A DNA stretch of 5,250 nt from an uncultured Oscillospiraceae bacterium (lineage in GTDB: Bacteria > Bacillota > Clostridia > Oscillospirales > Oscillospiraceae). This document shows, one piece after another, positions 1 through 4,624 of the stretch. A program made the position numbers and the translations under genes. Within the stretch, counting starts at the first letter, position 1. Each line of letters starts with the position of its first letter. The DNA lies in assembly GCA_934593275.1 (NCBI GenBank), contig CAKTQE010000090.1:1-5250 (forward strand). The letters are read 5' to 3'. The notes under the pieces were generated by a model. That model did not search any database, was not told the DNA's origin, and saw only the letters and a program-made list of their open reading frames with translations.

Positions 1-217
1 TTCACAACAGAGTCTGCTCGTATCAAGCTTGCTCATCTATATCCGGAAATAAAGTTTTAGTTTTAACAGACTACTACAATACATTTGTTACAAATTACCG
101 TATATTTAACGTATCTTGCATTGTTTTGCATTCGTAAATGCGAAAGCGTTGTACATTTCCGCCCCCCATATTCCGTATATTGGGTGGTACCATTCCCCCG
201 CACAGGCCGCCCCAATA
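1..217. other. Left-end region without a recognised gene
   Basis: No gene in this stretch can be supported. Frame 1 of the + strand is open from base 1 to a TAG at 58-60 and would encode a short tail ending ESARIKLAHLYPEIKF. It could be the C-terminus of a gene lying mostly outside the window, but 19 codons are too few to identify it. Bases 61-160 are AT-rich and hold a 22-bp imperfect palindrome at 124-145 plus two TTGCATT copies 10 bp apart (116-122 and 126-132). Bases 160-213 turn C-rich and can fold only into a small bulged hairpin around CCCATAT/ATATTGGG. Longer open frames running rightward from 85 and 116 cross the heptamer array and the terminator and have no ribosome binding site, so I regard them as chance. 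Confidence 0.5.
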
Positions 218-256
218 ATTGTCAATTGTCCATTGTCAATTGTCAATTGTCAATTC
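218..256. repeat. Heptamer tandem repeat, (ATTGTCA)x5 plus a partial copy
   Basis: Five consecutive 7-bp units begin at 218, 225, 232, 239 and 246, followed by a partial ATTC at 253-256. The second unit reads ATTGTCC; the other four are ATTGTCA. Each unit junction creates the palindrome CAATTG. The period of seven breaks reading frame, so the array is not coding. It abuts the A-run of the terminator at 257. Such short arrays are prone to slipped-strand length change; that is general knowledge, not something seen here. Confidence 0.85.
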
Positions 257-305
257 AAAAAACCCGTCCCCCGGTGGTTTGGAAGCCATCGGGGGACGGG
301 TTTTT
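257..305 (-). terminator. Strong intrinsic terminator of the lysR unit, bidirectional in form
   Basis: An almost perfect hairpin: 258-277 pairs with 286-305 (A-run, CCCGTCCCCCG, GTGG against CCAT, CGGGGGACGGG, T-run) around an 8-nt loop at 278-285. The only imperfection is one G-T wobble (274/289). Read leftward, it starts two bases after the TGA of the 113-residue gene (308-310) and ends in six T's, the classical form. Read rightward it ends in five T's, so it could also stop transcripts entering from the left. Confidence 0.92.
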
Positions 306-307
306 GT

Positions 308-649
308 TCAGGAAGCCTGTTCCTCAGGCAGCAGGGTGTAGGAGAACTCCGCGGGCTTTCCAAAGTGGCAGTTGGAAATCTCCACGCAGTCCGGTTCAAA
401 GTCGTGGATTTGGCTGTCGATGGTGAACACCGCTTCCTCGCCGCTGTGGAGGACCTTCTTTTCCCACTGGCCGGACTGAGGGGGCAGGGACCACAGGCCG
501 ATGTCGCCGTCAAAGCTGACGTGGTGGATTTCAATGTCACCGGCGTGTACCCGGAAACGATAGGTTTGTTTTCCGGCGGCGGTGGGCAGGTTCATGGCGT
601 AGCCGTGAAGGGCGCATACAGGATGCAGCAATACCTTTTTTTCTTCCAT
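308..649 (-). CDS. Conserved-looking hypothetical protein, 113 aa, cotranscribed with the LysR regulator
   Basis: Not recognised. The protein is soluble, with no signal peptide or membrane segment. It begins MEEKKVLLHPVCALHGYAMN, and its alternating hydrophobic/polar pattern (YRFRVHAGDIEIHHVSF, EAVFTIDS, VEISNCHF) suggests a small beta-rich fold. Histidines (9, 15, 35, 42, 43, 68, 82, 95) and cysteines (12, 88, 94) are unusually many for its size, but no known metal motif can be named. I chose the ATG at 649 because AGAAAGGA lies upstream at 661-668. The frame stays open to a GTG at 691 that overlaps the lysR stop, giving a possible 127-aa form, but no ribosome binding site is evident there. 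It starts 38 nt after lysR and is followed at once by the terminator, so the two genes should share a transcript. A ligand-binding or accessory role next to the regulator is only a guess. Confidence 0.75.
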   Translation of the reverse strand: MEEKKVLLHPVCALHGYAMNLPTAAGKQTYRFRVHAGDIEIHHVSFDGDIGLWSLPPQSGQWEKKVLHSGEEAVFTIDSQIHDFEPDCVEISNCHFGKPAEFSYTLLPEEQAS

Positions 650-687
650 TTTATAACCGTTCCTTTCTTCGCGCCCCAGGCCGGGCC

Positions 688-1614
688 TCACAGGGAGGCA
701 TCAATTTTCTTCTTGGTCTGAAGCAGCACTTGGTAAAAATCTTTGGTATACCCGGTAAAGGGGTGATCTTCGTTAAAAATCAGGGCATCCCGGTACCGAT
801 ACCGGTTTTCCGGGCAGGGCAATTGGACAAGGCCATGCTGGGCCAGTACGTTCTGGGGCAGCGGGGAAACCCACATATAGGTTTCCGGCACATTGCTGAG
901 GAAATCAAACTGACTGCCCCGCTCGTAGAGGTAGATGCGCTTCGGCTCTCCCAATTCATCGGTACGCTCCGGCAGAAACGCGTTTTCCACATCGCCGTGA
1001 ACCAGCTCTGTCCATCCGGCAATGTCCTCCGGGTGGGCCTGCTGTTTTCCTGCCAGAGGGGAATTTTCCGACACCAGAAGCATATAGGCAAAATCCCAGA
1101 TGGGTTTGGAACGGAGCCGCTTCTGGGACAGCAGTCCCTGAACACGGTCCTCCATAAAATCAGGATAGCGGATGATGCCCAGCTGGAAGCCCTGATTCAA
1201 AATGTTGTCAATGGCTTCCTGGGAGTTGGTCTCCGAAAAGTTGATCTGGATCTGAGACCGGTCCTGGATGGACTTGAAAAACTCCGTAAAGGCATAGGTG
1301 ATGTAGGTGGCCCGGGGTACGGAAATCTTCATGGCAGCGATTTGTTGGTTTCGCCGCAGCAGCCGCTGTTCCAGCAATCCCAGCTCATAAACCACCTGTC
1401 CGGCGGTTTCCAGGAACAACTGGCCCTCTTCGGTGGCCTCGGTACCCCCAGGGGTTCTTCTGAAAACCTGGCAGCCCAGCGTACTCTCCAATTCTTTCAT
1501 AGCCTTGCTGAGGCTGGACTGGGACACATAGAGATTCTTTGCCGCCTGATTCATAGAACCGCAACGCTGAATTTCTACGGCATAGGCCATTTGTTTCAGG
1601 GAAATATCTAACAT
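688..1614 (-). CDS. LysR-type transcriptional regulator
   Basis: A DNA-binding regulator of the LysR family, 308 aa, a normal full length. The N-terminal winged helix-turn-helix is clear: residues about 1-65 read LKQMAYAVEIQ, then SMNQAAKNLYVSQSSLSKAM (helix-turn-helix about 20-39), then KELESTLGCQVFRRTPGGTEATEEG (wing). A linker helix (about 70-92) leads to the effector-binding domain (about 93-300), beginning AAMKISVPRATY. The ligand cannot be read from sequence. The ATG at 1614 matches where family members usually start. A TTG two codons upstream (1620) sits closer to the AAGGAAT at 1625-1631 and could be used instead, adding two residues. The gene is divergent from the PTS operon across 498 bp and is followed by the 113-aa gene. 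GGGCATT half-sites over its own promoter suggest autoregulation. Control of the PTS operon is plausible from the arrangement but unproven. Confidence 0.93.
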   Translation of the reverse strand: MLDISLKQMAYAVEIQRCGSMNQAAKNLYVSQSSLSKAMKELESTLGCQVFRRTPGGTEATEEGQLFLETAGQVVYELGLLEQRLLRRNQQIAAMKISVPRATYITYAFTEFFKSIQDRSQIQINFSETNSQEAIDNILNQGFQLGIIRYPDFMEDRVQGLLSQKRLRSKPIWDFAYMLLVSENSPLAGKQQAHPEDIAGWTELVHGDVENAFLPERTDELGEPKRIYLYERGSQFDFLSNVPETYMWVSPLPQNVLAQHGLVQLPCPENRYRYRDALIFNEDHPFTGYTKDFYQVLLQTKKKIDASL

Positions 1615-1633
1615 AACCAATCACATTCCTTGG

Positions 1634-1679
1634 AATGCCCCTGTTTTTCCCGGGCATTATACCGCGGTTTCCGGGCATT
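1634..1679. promoter_or_regulatory. Putative operator with three GGGCATT half-sites over the lysR promoter
   Basis: AATGCCC at 1634-1640 is an exact inverted copy of GGGCATT at 1652-1658, separated by 11 bp. A second direct copy lies at 1673-1679, exactly 21 bp (two helical turns) beyond the first. The wider 12-mers at 1647-1658 and 1668-1679 match at 11 of 12 positions. The cluster overlaps the candidate lysR -10 box and start site. LysR-type regulators bind interrupted dyads and commonly repress their own genes, so this is a good candidate site for the neighbouring regulator. No footprint evidence exists here. Confidence 0.5.
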
Positions 1680-1684
1680 GAATA
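1656..1684 (-). promoter_or_regulatory. Candidate lysR promoter
   Basis: On the - strand, 1661-1656 reads exactly TATAAT. The matching -35 position, 17 bp away at 1684-1679, reads TATTCA, only a three-of-six match to TTGACA. The expected start is near 1649, giving a leader of about 35 nt before the lysR ATG. The poor -35 fits a promoter that is weak or needs help. A second exact TATAAT on the same strand at 1929-1924 has no better -35 and lies in AT-rich DNA. Confidence 0.45.
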
Positions 1685-1962
1685 GTCATTTCTTTTGCAT
1701 ATGGATATGGCTTTTCTTCATATCAACACACAAAGAAATCGGGCGTTTCCGCTCCGGAACCACTATACTACAGATTTTTCTGTCTATCAAGGAAAAAATT
1801 CCGTTTCTTCCCTTTCCCGTTCCGGTCTATTGCAGAACAAAAAAGAAAATGGCAAACGCAAAAAATACCAGGATGTCCCGCCGAGAAAACAGTTTGTCTT
1901 TATCGATAGGATTTTATTGTTATATTATACAAATATTCATGCTAATTATTAGTTAATCTGCC
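1685..1962. other. Central part of the divergent intergenic region, no gene recognised
   Basis: A region of about 280 bp, increasingly AT-rich toward the PTS promoter. Two + strand frames (from 1630 and 1695, both ending near 1955) are open, but they lack ribosome binding sites and give low-complexity, non-protein-like sequence, so I reject them. The stretch holds one copy of the 14-bp direct repeat (1840-1853) and an AT-rich dyad, CTAAT-T-ATTAG, at 1942-1952. I saw no tRNA, riboswitch or CcpA cre motif. Confidence 0.6.
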
Positions 1963-1976
1963 AAAAAGAAAATGGC
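1840..1976 (+). repeat. Pair of 14-bp direct repeats, AAAAAGAAAATGGC
   Basis: Exact copies lie at 1840-1853 and 1963-1976, with starts 123 bp apart. The downstream copy ends 14 bp before the PTS -35 box and overlaps the inverted repeat at 1970-1989. With the flanking bases, 15 of 16 positions agree. The A-rich sequence raises the chance of coincidence, but the GGC tail is shared too. A binding site for a regulator of the PTS operon is possible. Confidence 0.5.
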
Positions 1977-1989
1977 TTGAGAACCATTT
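1970..1989. promoter_or_regulatory. Inverted repeat touching the -35 box of the PTS promoter
   Basis: AAATGG (1970-1975) and CCATTT (1984-1989) form a perfect 6-bp dyad around 8 bp, ending two bases before TTGACA at 1991. Its centre is about 46 bp upstream of the predicted start, a position typical of sites used by activators that contact polymerase. Which protein binds, if any, is unknown. Confidence 0.4.
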
Positions 1990-1990
1990 G

Positions 1991-2019
1991 TTGACAAAAT
2001 ATGAACTAAGGAGTATTCT
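1991..2019 (+). promoter_or_regulatory. Sigma-A-type promoter of the PTS operon
   Basis: A perfect -35 TTGACA (1991-1996), a 17-bp spacer and TATTCT as -10 (2014-2019; four of six match TATAAT). Transcription should start near 2026, leaving a leader of about 86 nt before the IIA start codon. It is the only good promoter seen ahead of the operon. Confidence 0.75.
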
Positions 2020-2031
2020 ATGTAATATACA

Positions 2032-2053
2032 TCTATAGGTATGCGCCTATAGA
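2032..2053 (+). promoter_or_regulatory. Perfect 8-bp dyad just after the transcription start
   Basis: TCTATAGG (2032-2039) and CCTATAGA (2046-2053) are perfect inverted copies around the 6-nt TATGCG. The dyad begins about six bases after the predicted start. As DNA it could be a repressor operator in the early transcribed region; as RNA it would form a 5'-terminal hairpin that may stabilise the message. No T-run follows, so it is not a terminator. Confidence 0.55.
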
Positions 2054-2060
2054 GACGAAT

Positions 2061-2083
2061 GCTGTTAGATATAGGGAAACAGC
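2061..2083 (+). promoter_or_regulatory. Second leader hairpin, GCTGTT/AACAGC
   Basis: GCTGTT (2061-2066) pairs perfectly with AACAGC (2078-2083) around an 11-nt loop. The loop carries TATAGG (2070-2075), a second copy of the sequence in the first arm of the upstream hairpin, so it could instead pair with CCTATA at 2046-2051. The ribosome binding site (AAAGGA, 2096-2101) lies 13 nt beyond and is left free. Confidence 0.4.
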
Positions 2084-2112
2084 CATCCACTTAGGAAAGG
2101 AACGAGTATACT

Positions 2113-2598
2113 ATGGGGTTTTTTGATAAACTGTTCGGTAAGAAGCTGGAGGAGGTTTGCGCTCCTGTCGCCGGTAAGGCCGTAGCCATCACCGAAGTAC
2201 CCGATCCCACTTTCGCGGAAGGGATGCTGGGCAACGGCATTGCCATCCTGCCCACTGACGGAAAGGTTTACGCCCCCTGTGACGCAACCGTTGATATGAT
2301 GTTCGACACCGGCCACGCCGTGAGCCTGGTCTCCGAAACCGGTATTGAAATTCTGATCCACGTTGGCCTGGAAACCGTGGGCCTGGAGGGCAAGCCCTTT
2401 ACCATCCACGTTCACAACGGCGACAAGGTGAAAAAGGGCCAGCTGATGATTGAAGTGGACCTGGATGCCGTAAAGGCCGCGGGACTCAACACCATCACCC
2501 CCGTGCTGATCTGCAACACCGATGCCTATCCCACTTTCAAGACCAATGTCGGCAAGGACGTGACCAACGACGACGTGGTCATTGAGCTGGGCAAGTAA
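2113..2598 (+). CDS. PTS glucose-family EIIA component, free-standing (Crr-like)
   Basis: A cytoplasmic phosphocarrier of the glucose-family PTS that takes phosphate from HPr and passes it to a IIB domain. The 161 aa cover one complete IIA domain. The phosphorylated histidine is His83 in IEILIHVGLET (E. coli His90). The partner histidine is His68 in FDTGHAVSL (E. coli His75), and the 15-residue spacing is kept. Other family signatures are CAPVAGKAV near the N-terminus, GNGIAILPTDGKVYAP (41-55) and TPVLICN. The start MGFFDKLFGKK resembles the amphipathic N-terminal helix of E. coli EIIA-Glc, which contacts membrane, so this is a true stand-alone protein rather than a broken fusion. AAAGGA at 2096-2101 serves the ATG. 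It is first in the operon, and the enzyme I ribosome binding site overlaps its stop codon. In many Bacillota this domain is fused to the permease, so the free form is worth noting. The symbol crr is by homology. Confidence 0.95.
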   Translation: MGFFDKLFGKKLEEVCAPVAGKAVAITEVPDPTFAEGMLGNGIAILPTDGKVYAPCDATVDMMFDTGHAVSLVSETGIEILIHVGLETVGLEGKPFTIHVHNGDKVKKGQLMIEVDLDAVKAAGLNTITPVLICNTDAYPTFKTNVGKDVTNDDVVIELGK

Positions 2599-2602
2599 GG
2601 AG
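2597..2602 (+). promoter_or_regulatory. Ribosome binding site that fixes the ptsI start
   Basis: AAGGAG overlaps the TAA stop of the IIA gene (2596-2598) and sits 6 nt before the ATG at 2609. This favours that ATG over the in-frame TTG at 2582, which would add nine residues (MSWASKERT) unlike any enzyme I N-terminus. The overlap suggests translational coupling with IIA. Confidence 0.85.
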
Positions 2603-2608
2603 CGTACA

Positions 2609-4222
2609 ATGAAAACTGGTACTGGTCTTCCCGTGTTCCCCGGTGTGGCCATCGGTCCCGCCGTGGTTTACCGCAAGTCTGAGCGCACCGTGCCTGTTTC
2701 CTCCGGCGATGCCGCCCGGGAGCAGGAAAAGTTCAACGAAGCCGTTGTTACCGCCCGGGAGCAGCTGAGCACGCTCTTTGAAAAGGCCAAGGTGGAGCTG
2801 GGCGAAGAAAAGGCTGCCATCGTAGAAGTGCAGATGCTGATGCTGGACGACCTGGATTACCTGGACGGCGTGGCCGCTGCCATTGAGGGCGGTGCTTCCG
2901 CCGCCGATGCCGCCCTGGACACCGGCGAGGAGTTCGCCGCCGTATTCGCCGCCATGGACGACGAATATATGAACGCCCGTTCCGCGGACATTCGGGATAT
3001 GTCCCACCGCATTTATGATATTCTCTGCGGCAATACCGGCTTCCAGCTGCCGGAAGGCGAATTTTTGCTGGTTGCCGAGGATTTGGCCCCCTCTGAGACC
3101 ATTCAGCTGCCCAGAGAGCGGATTTTGGGCTTTGTGACCCGCCAGGGTTCCTCCTCCAGCCATACCGCCATTCTGGCCCGGACCCTGAACATTCCCTCCC
3201 TGGTACAGGCAGATATTGACCTGGACGAGACGGAAAAATGCGTGATTCTGGGGGTAGACGGCTTTACCGGCAACTGGTATATGGACCCGGATGGGGATAC
3301 CTTAGCCATGCTGAAAGCCAAACAGGCCCAGGCTGCCGCCGGTCGCGCGGCTCTGGAAGCCTATCGGGGTAAAGAAAGCATCACCAAGTCCGGCAAGAAG
3401 ATCATTCTGGCCGCCAACATCGGCTGTCCTGAGGATGCGGAAGCCGCCGTTGCCGCGGACTGCGAGGGCGTGGGCCTGATGCGCAGTGAATTCCTGTACC
3501 TGGGCCGGGACACCCTGCCCTCTGAGGACGAGCTGTTTGAAGCCTATAAAAAAGTAGGCCAGATCATGGGGGATCGCCCCGTTGTCATCCGGACTCTGGA
3601 CATCGGTGCGGACAAGCAGGTGGAATACCTGGGCCTTGAAAAGGAAGAAAACCCCGCCCTGGGTCTTCGGGGTCTGCGGATTTGCCTGACCCGGGAGGAT
3701 GTATTCCGTCCCCAACTTCGGGCCATTCTCCGGGCCTCTGCCTACGGCAACCTCATGGTCATGTTCCCCATGGTGGCCTCCGTCTGGGAACTGAAAGAAG
3801 CCAAGGCCCTCTGCGCCGAGCTGCGGAAAGAGCTGGAAGCCGAGGGTGTGGAAGTAAAGGATGTTCCCATCGGTGTCATGGTGGAAACCCCTGCCGCTGC
3901 CGTGCTGGCCCATGAGCTTGCCAAGGAAGCCGCTTTCTTCTCCGTTGGCACCAACGATCTGACCCAATACACCCTGGCGGTGGACCGTCAGAACGCCAAC
4001 CTTGGCCGGTTCTATGACCCCTACCACCCGGCTCTGATGGCGTTGCTTGCCCATATTGCCAAGTCCGCCAACGAAGCCGGCATCTGGGCGGGTATCTGCG
4101 GAGAACTGGGTGCTGACCCCAAGATGACCGAAAAGTTCATCGAAATGGGCTACAAAGAGCTGTCCATGGCCGCCGGTCGGATTCTGGAGACCAGAAAAAT
4201 CGTCTGCGAGTCGGAGCTTTAA
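2609..4222 (+). CDS. ptsI: Phosphoenolpyruvate-protein phosphotransferase (PTS enzyme I)
   Basis: Enzyme I moves phosphate from PEP to its own histidine and then to HPr, the first step of the PTS; it is cytoplasmic and acts as a dimer. The 537 aa show the N-terminal HPr-binding domain (about 5-140), the swivelling phosphohistidine domain (about 150-225) and the PEP-binding barrel (about 255-530). The active histidine is His185 in GSSSSHTAILAR. The usual glycine four residues before it is serine here, a mild departure from the GGRTSHT-type signature. Barrel residues are all present: Arg292 (MRSEF), Arg328 (IRTLDIG), Glu427 (GVMVETPAAA), Asn449-Asp450 (GTNDLTQYTLAVDR), Arg460 and Cys497 (GICGEL). 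The chain stops soon after SMAAGRI, about 35 residues earlier than the 575-residue E. coli enzyme, which loses only the terminal helical tail; the catalytic core looks intact. ptsH follows 49 nt later. Confidence 0.97.
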   Translation: MKTGTGLPVFPGVAIGPAVVYRKSERTVPVSSGDAAREQEKFNEAVVTAREQLSTLFEKAKVELGEEKAAIVEVQMLMLDDLDYLDGVAAAIEGGASAADAALDTGEEFAAVFAAMDDEYMNARSADIRDMSHRIYDILCGNTGFQLPEGEFLLVAEDLAPSETIQLPRERILGFVTRQGSSSSHTAILARTLNIPSLVQADIDLDETEKCVILGVDGFTGNWYMDPDGDTLAMLKAKQAQAAAGRAALEAYRGKESITKSGKKIILAANIGCPEDAEAAVAADCEGVGLMRSEFLYLGRDTLPSEDELFEAYKKVGQIMGDRPVVIRTLDIGADKQVEYLGLEKEENPALGLRGLRICLTREDVFRPQLRAILRASAYGNLMVMFPMVASVWELKEAKALCAELRKELEAEGVEVKDVPIGVMVETPAAAVLAHELAKEAAFFSVGTNDLTQYTLAVDRQNANLGRFYDPYHPALMALLAHIAKSANEAGIWAGICGELGADPKMTEKFIEMGYKELSMAAGRILETRKIVCESEL

Positions 4223-4271
4223 GCTGCGATTTCACCATATTCGTAAACCCGCGAAAGTGAGGAAATAAACT

Positions 4272-4529
4272 ATGAAAGAAATCAAGTATGTGATCACCGA
4301 TCCCATGGGTATGCACGCCCGCCCCGCCGGTATGCTGGTAAAGGCCGTTGCCCCCTTTGCTTCCAAGGTCACCGTGACCGCTCCCACCGGCACCGCCGAT
4401 GCCCGCCGCCTGATGGCCCTGATGAAGCTGGCCGCCAAGCAGGGTATGGAGCTGACTATCACCGTTGAGGGTGCCGACGAAGAGACCGCCGCTGCGGAAC
4501 TTCAGGCATTCCTGAGTGCCAACCTGTAA
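4272..4529 (+). CDS. ptsH: HPr phosphocarrier protein with Arg in place of Ser46
   Basis: HPr carries phosphate from enzyme I to the IIA proteins. At 85 aa it has the usual length, with the active histidine at His15 and Arg17 in the signature MGMHARPAGML. It aligns without gaps to B. subtilis HPr from recalled sequence. Residues 45-58, RRLMALMKLAAKQG, fall on KSIMGVMSLGIAKG, so position 46 is Arg (CGC at 4407-4409) instead of the Ser phosphorylated by HPr kinase. Sugar transport should be unaffected, but Ser46-dependent carbon catabolite control through this protein should be impossible. GAGGA at 4259-4263, 8 nt before the ATG, serves the start. It lies between ptsI and the permease in one operon. 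A second, Ser46-bearing HPr could exist elsewhere in the genome. Confidence 0.96.
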   Translation: MKEIKYVITDPMGMHARPAGMLVKAVAPFASKVTVTAPTGTADARRLMALMKLAAKQGMELTITVEGADEETAAAELQAFLSANL

Positions 4530-4554
4530 GTACCCCTTAGAGGGTTCAATAAGT

Positions 4555-4596
4555 CCCTATTGGCCGTCGTGGGCCGGCGGCTTTTAGAAATAGTGG
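4555..4596 (+). terminator. Hairpin with short T-run between ptsH and the permease, likely partial terminator
   Basis: GCCGTC (4563-4568) pairs with GGCGGC (4576-4581, one G-T pair) around GTGGGCC and is followed by four T's, the shape of a weak intrinsic terminator. Outside it, TCCCTATT (4554-4561) can pair with AATAGTGGA (4589-4597) with one bulged T, enclosing the inner stem and placing the T-run in an internal loop. The element sits 26 nt after ptsH and ends before the permease ribosome binding site (GGAGGG, 4611-4616). Partial termination or RNA processing here would give more enzyme I, HPr and IIA than membrane permease. The terminator call is moderate because the T-run is short. Confidence 0.5.
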
Positions 4597-4624
4597 AGAA
4601 GACATATTTTGGAGGGAATTTTCT

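Noticed and set aside
1..60. Possible C-terminal tail of a gene entering from the left
   Set aside because: The frame is open to TAG at 58-60 and looks protein-like, but 19 codons give no identification and no terminator follows, so it is not called as a gene.
136..156. cre-like TGCGAAAGCGTTGTACA
   Set aside because: The spacing between TG and CG is two bases too long for the CcpA consensus, and no gene starts downstream.
85..721. Rightward open frames starting at 85 and 116
   Set aside because: They run through the heptamer array and the terminator and then antisense to the 113-aa gene. No start signals are seen, and the translation repeats NCQLSIVNCQ only because of the array.
730..1611. 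Long open frame antisense to the LysR gene (293 codons)
   Set aside because: A shadow of the GC-rich lysR codons. The opposite strand encodes an unmistakable LysR protein.
1630..1956. Two rightward open frames (108 and 85 codons) in the divergent intergenic region
   Set aside because: No ribosome binding site at either start, low-complexity translation rich in Lys/Phe/Ile, and overlap with promoter and repeat elements.
2026..2112. PTS antiterminator target (GlcT/LicT RAT) or riboswitch in the PTS leader
   Set aside because: The hairpins lack the internal-loop pattern of RAT elements, no T-run terminator follows, and no antiterminator gene is in the window.
2579..4054. Leftward open frames opposite ptsI (194 and 250 codons)
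   Set aside because: Gly/His/Gln-rich translations typical of antisense frames in GC-rich genes, with no ribosome binding sites. Enzyme I on the + strand explains the sequence.
4223..4271. Hairpin in the ptsI-ptsH gap (TCAC/GTGA and TTCG/CGAA)
   Set aside because: Only two separate 4-bp stems, too weak to claim structure or control of the ptsH ribosome binding site.
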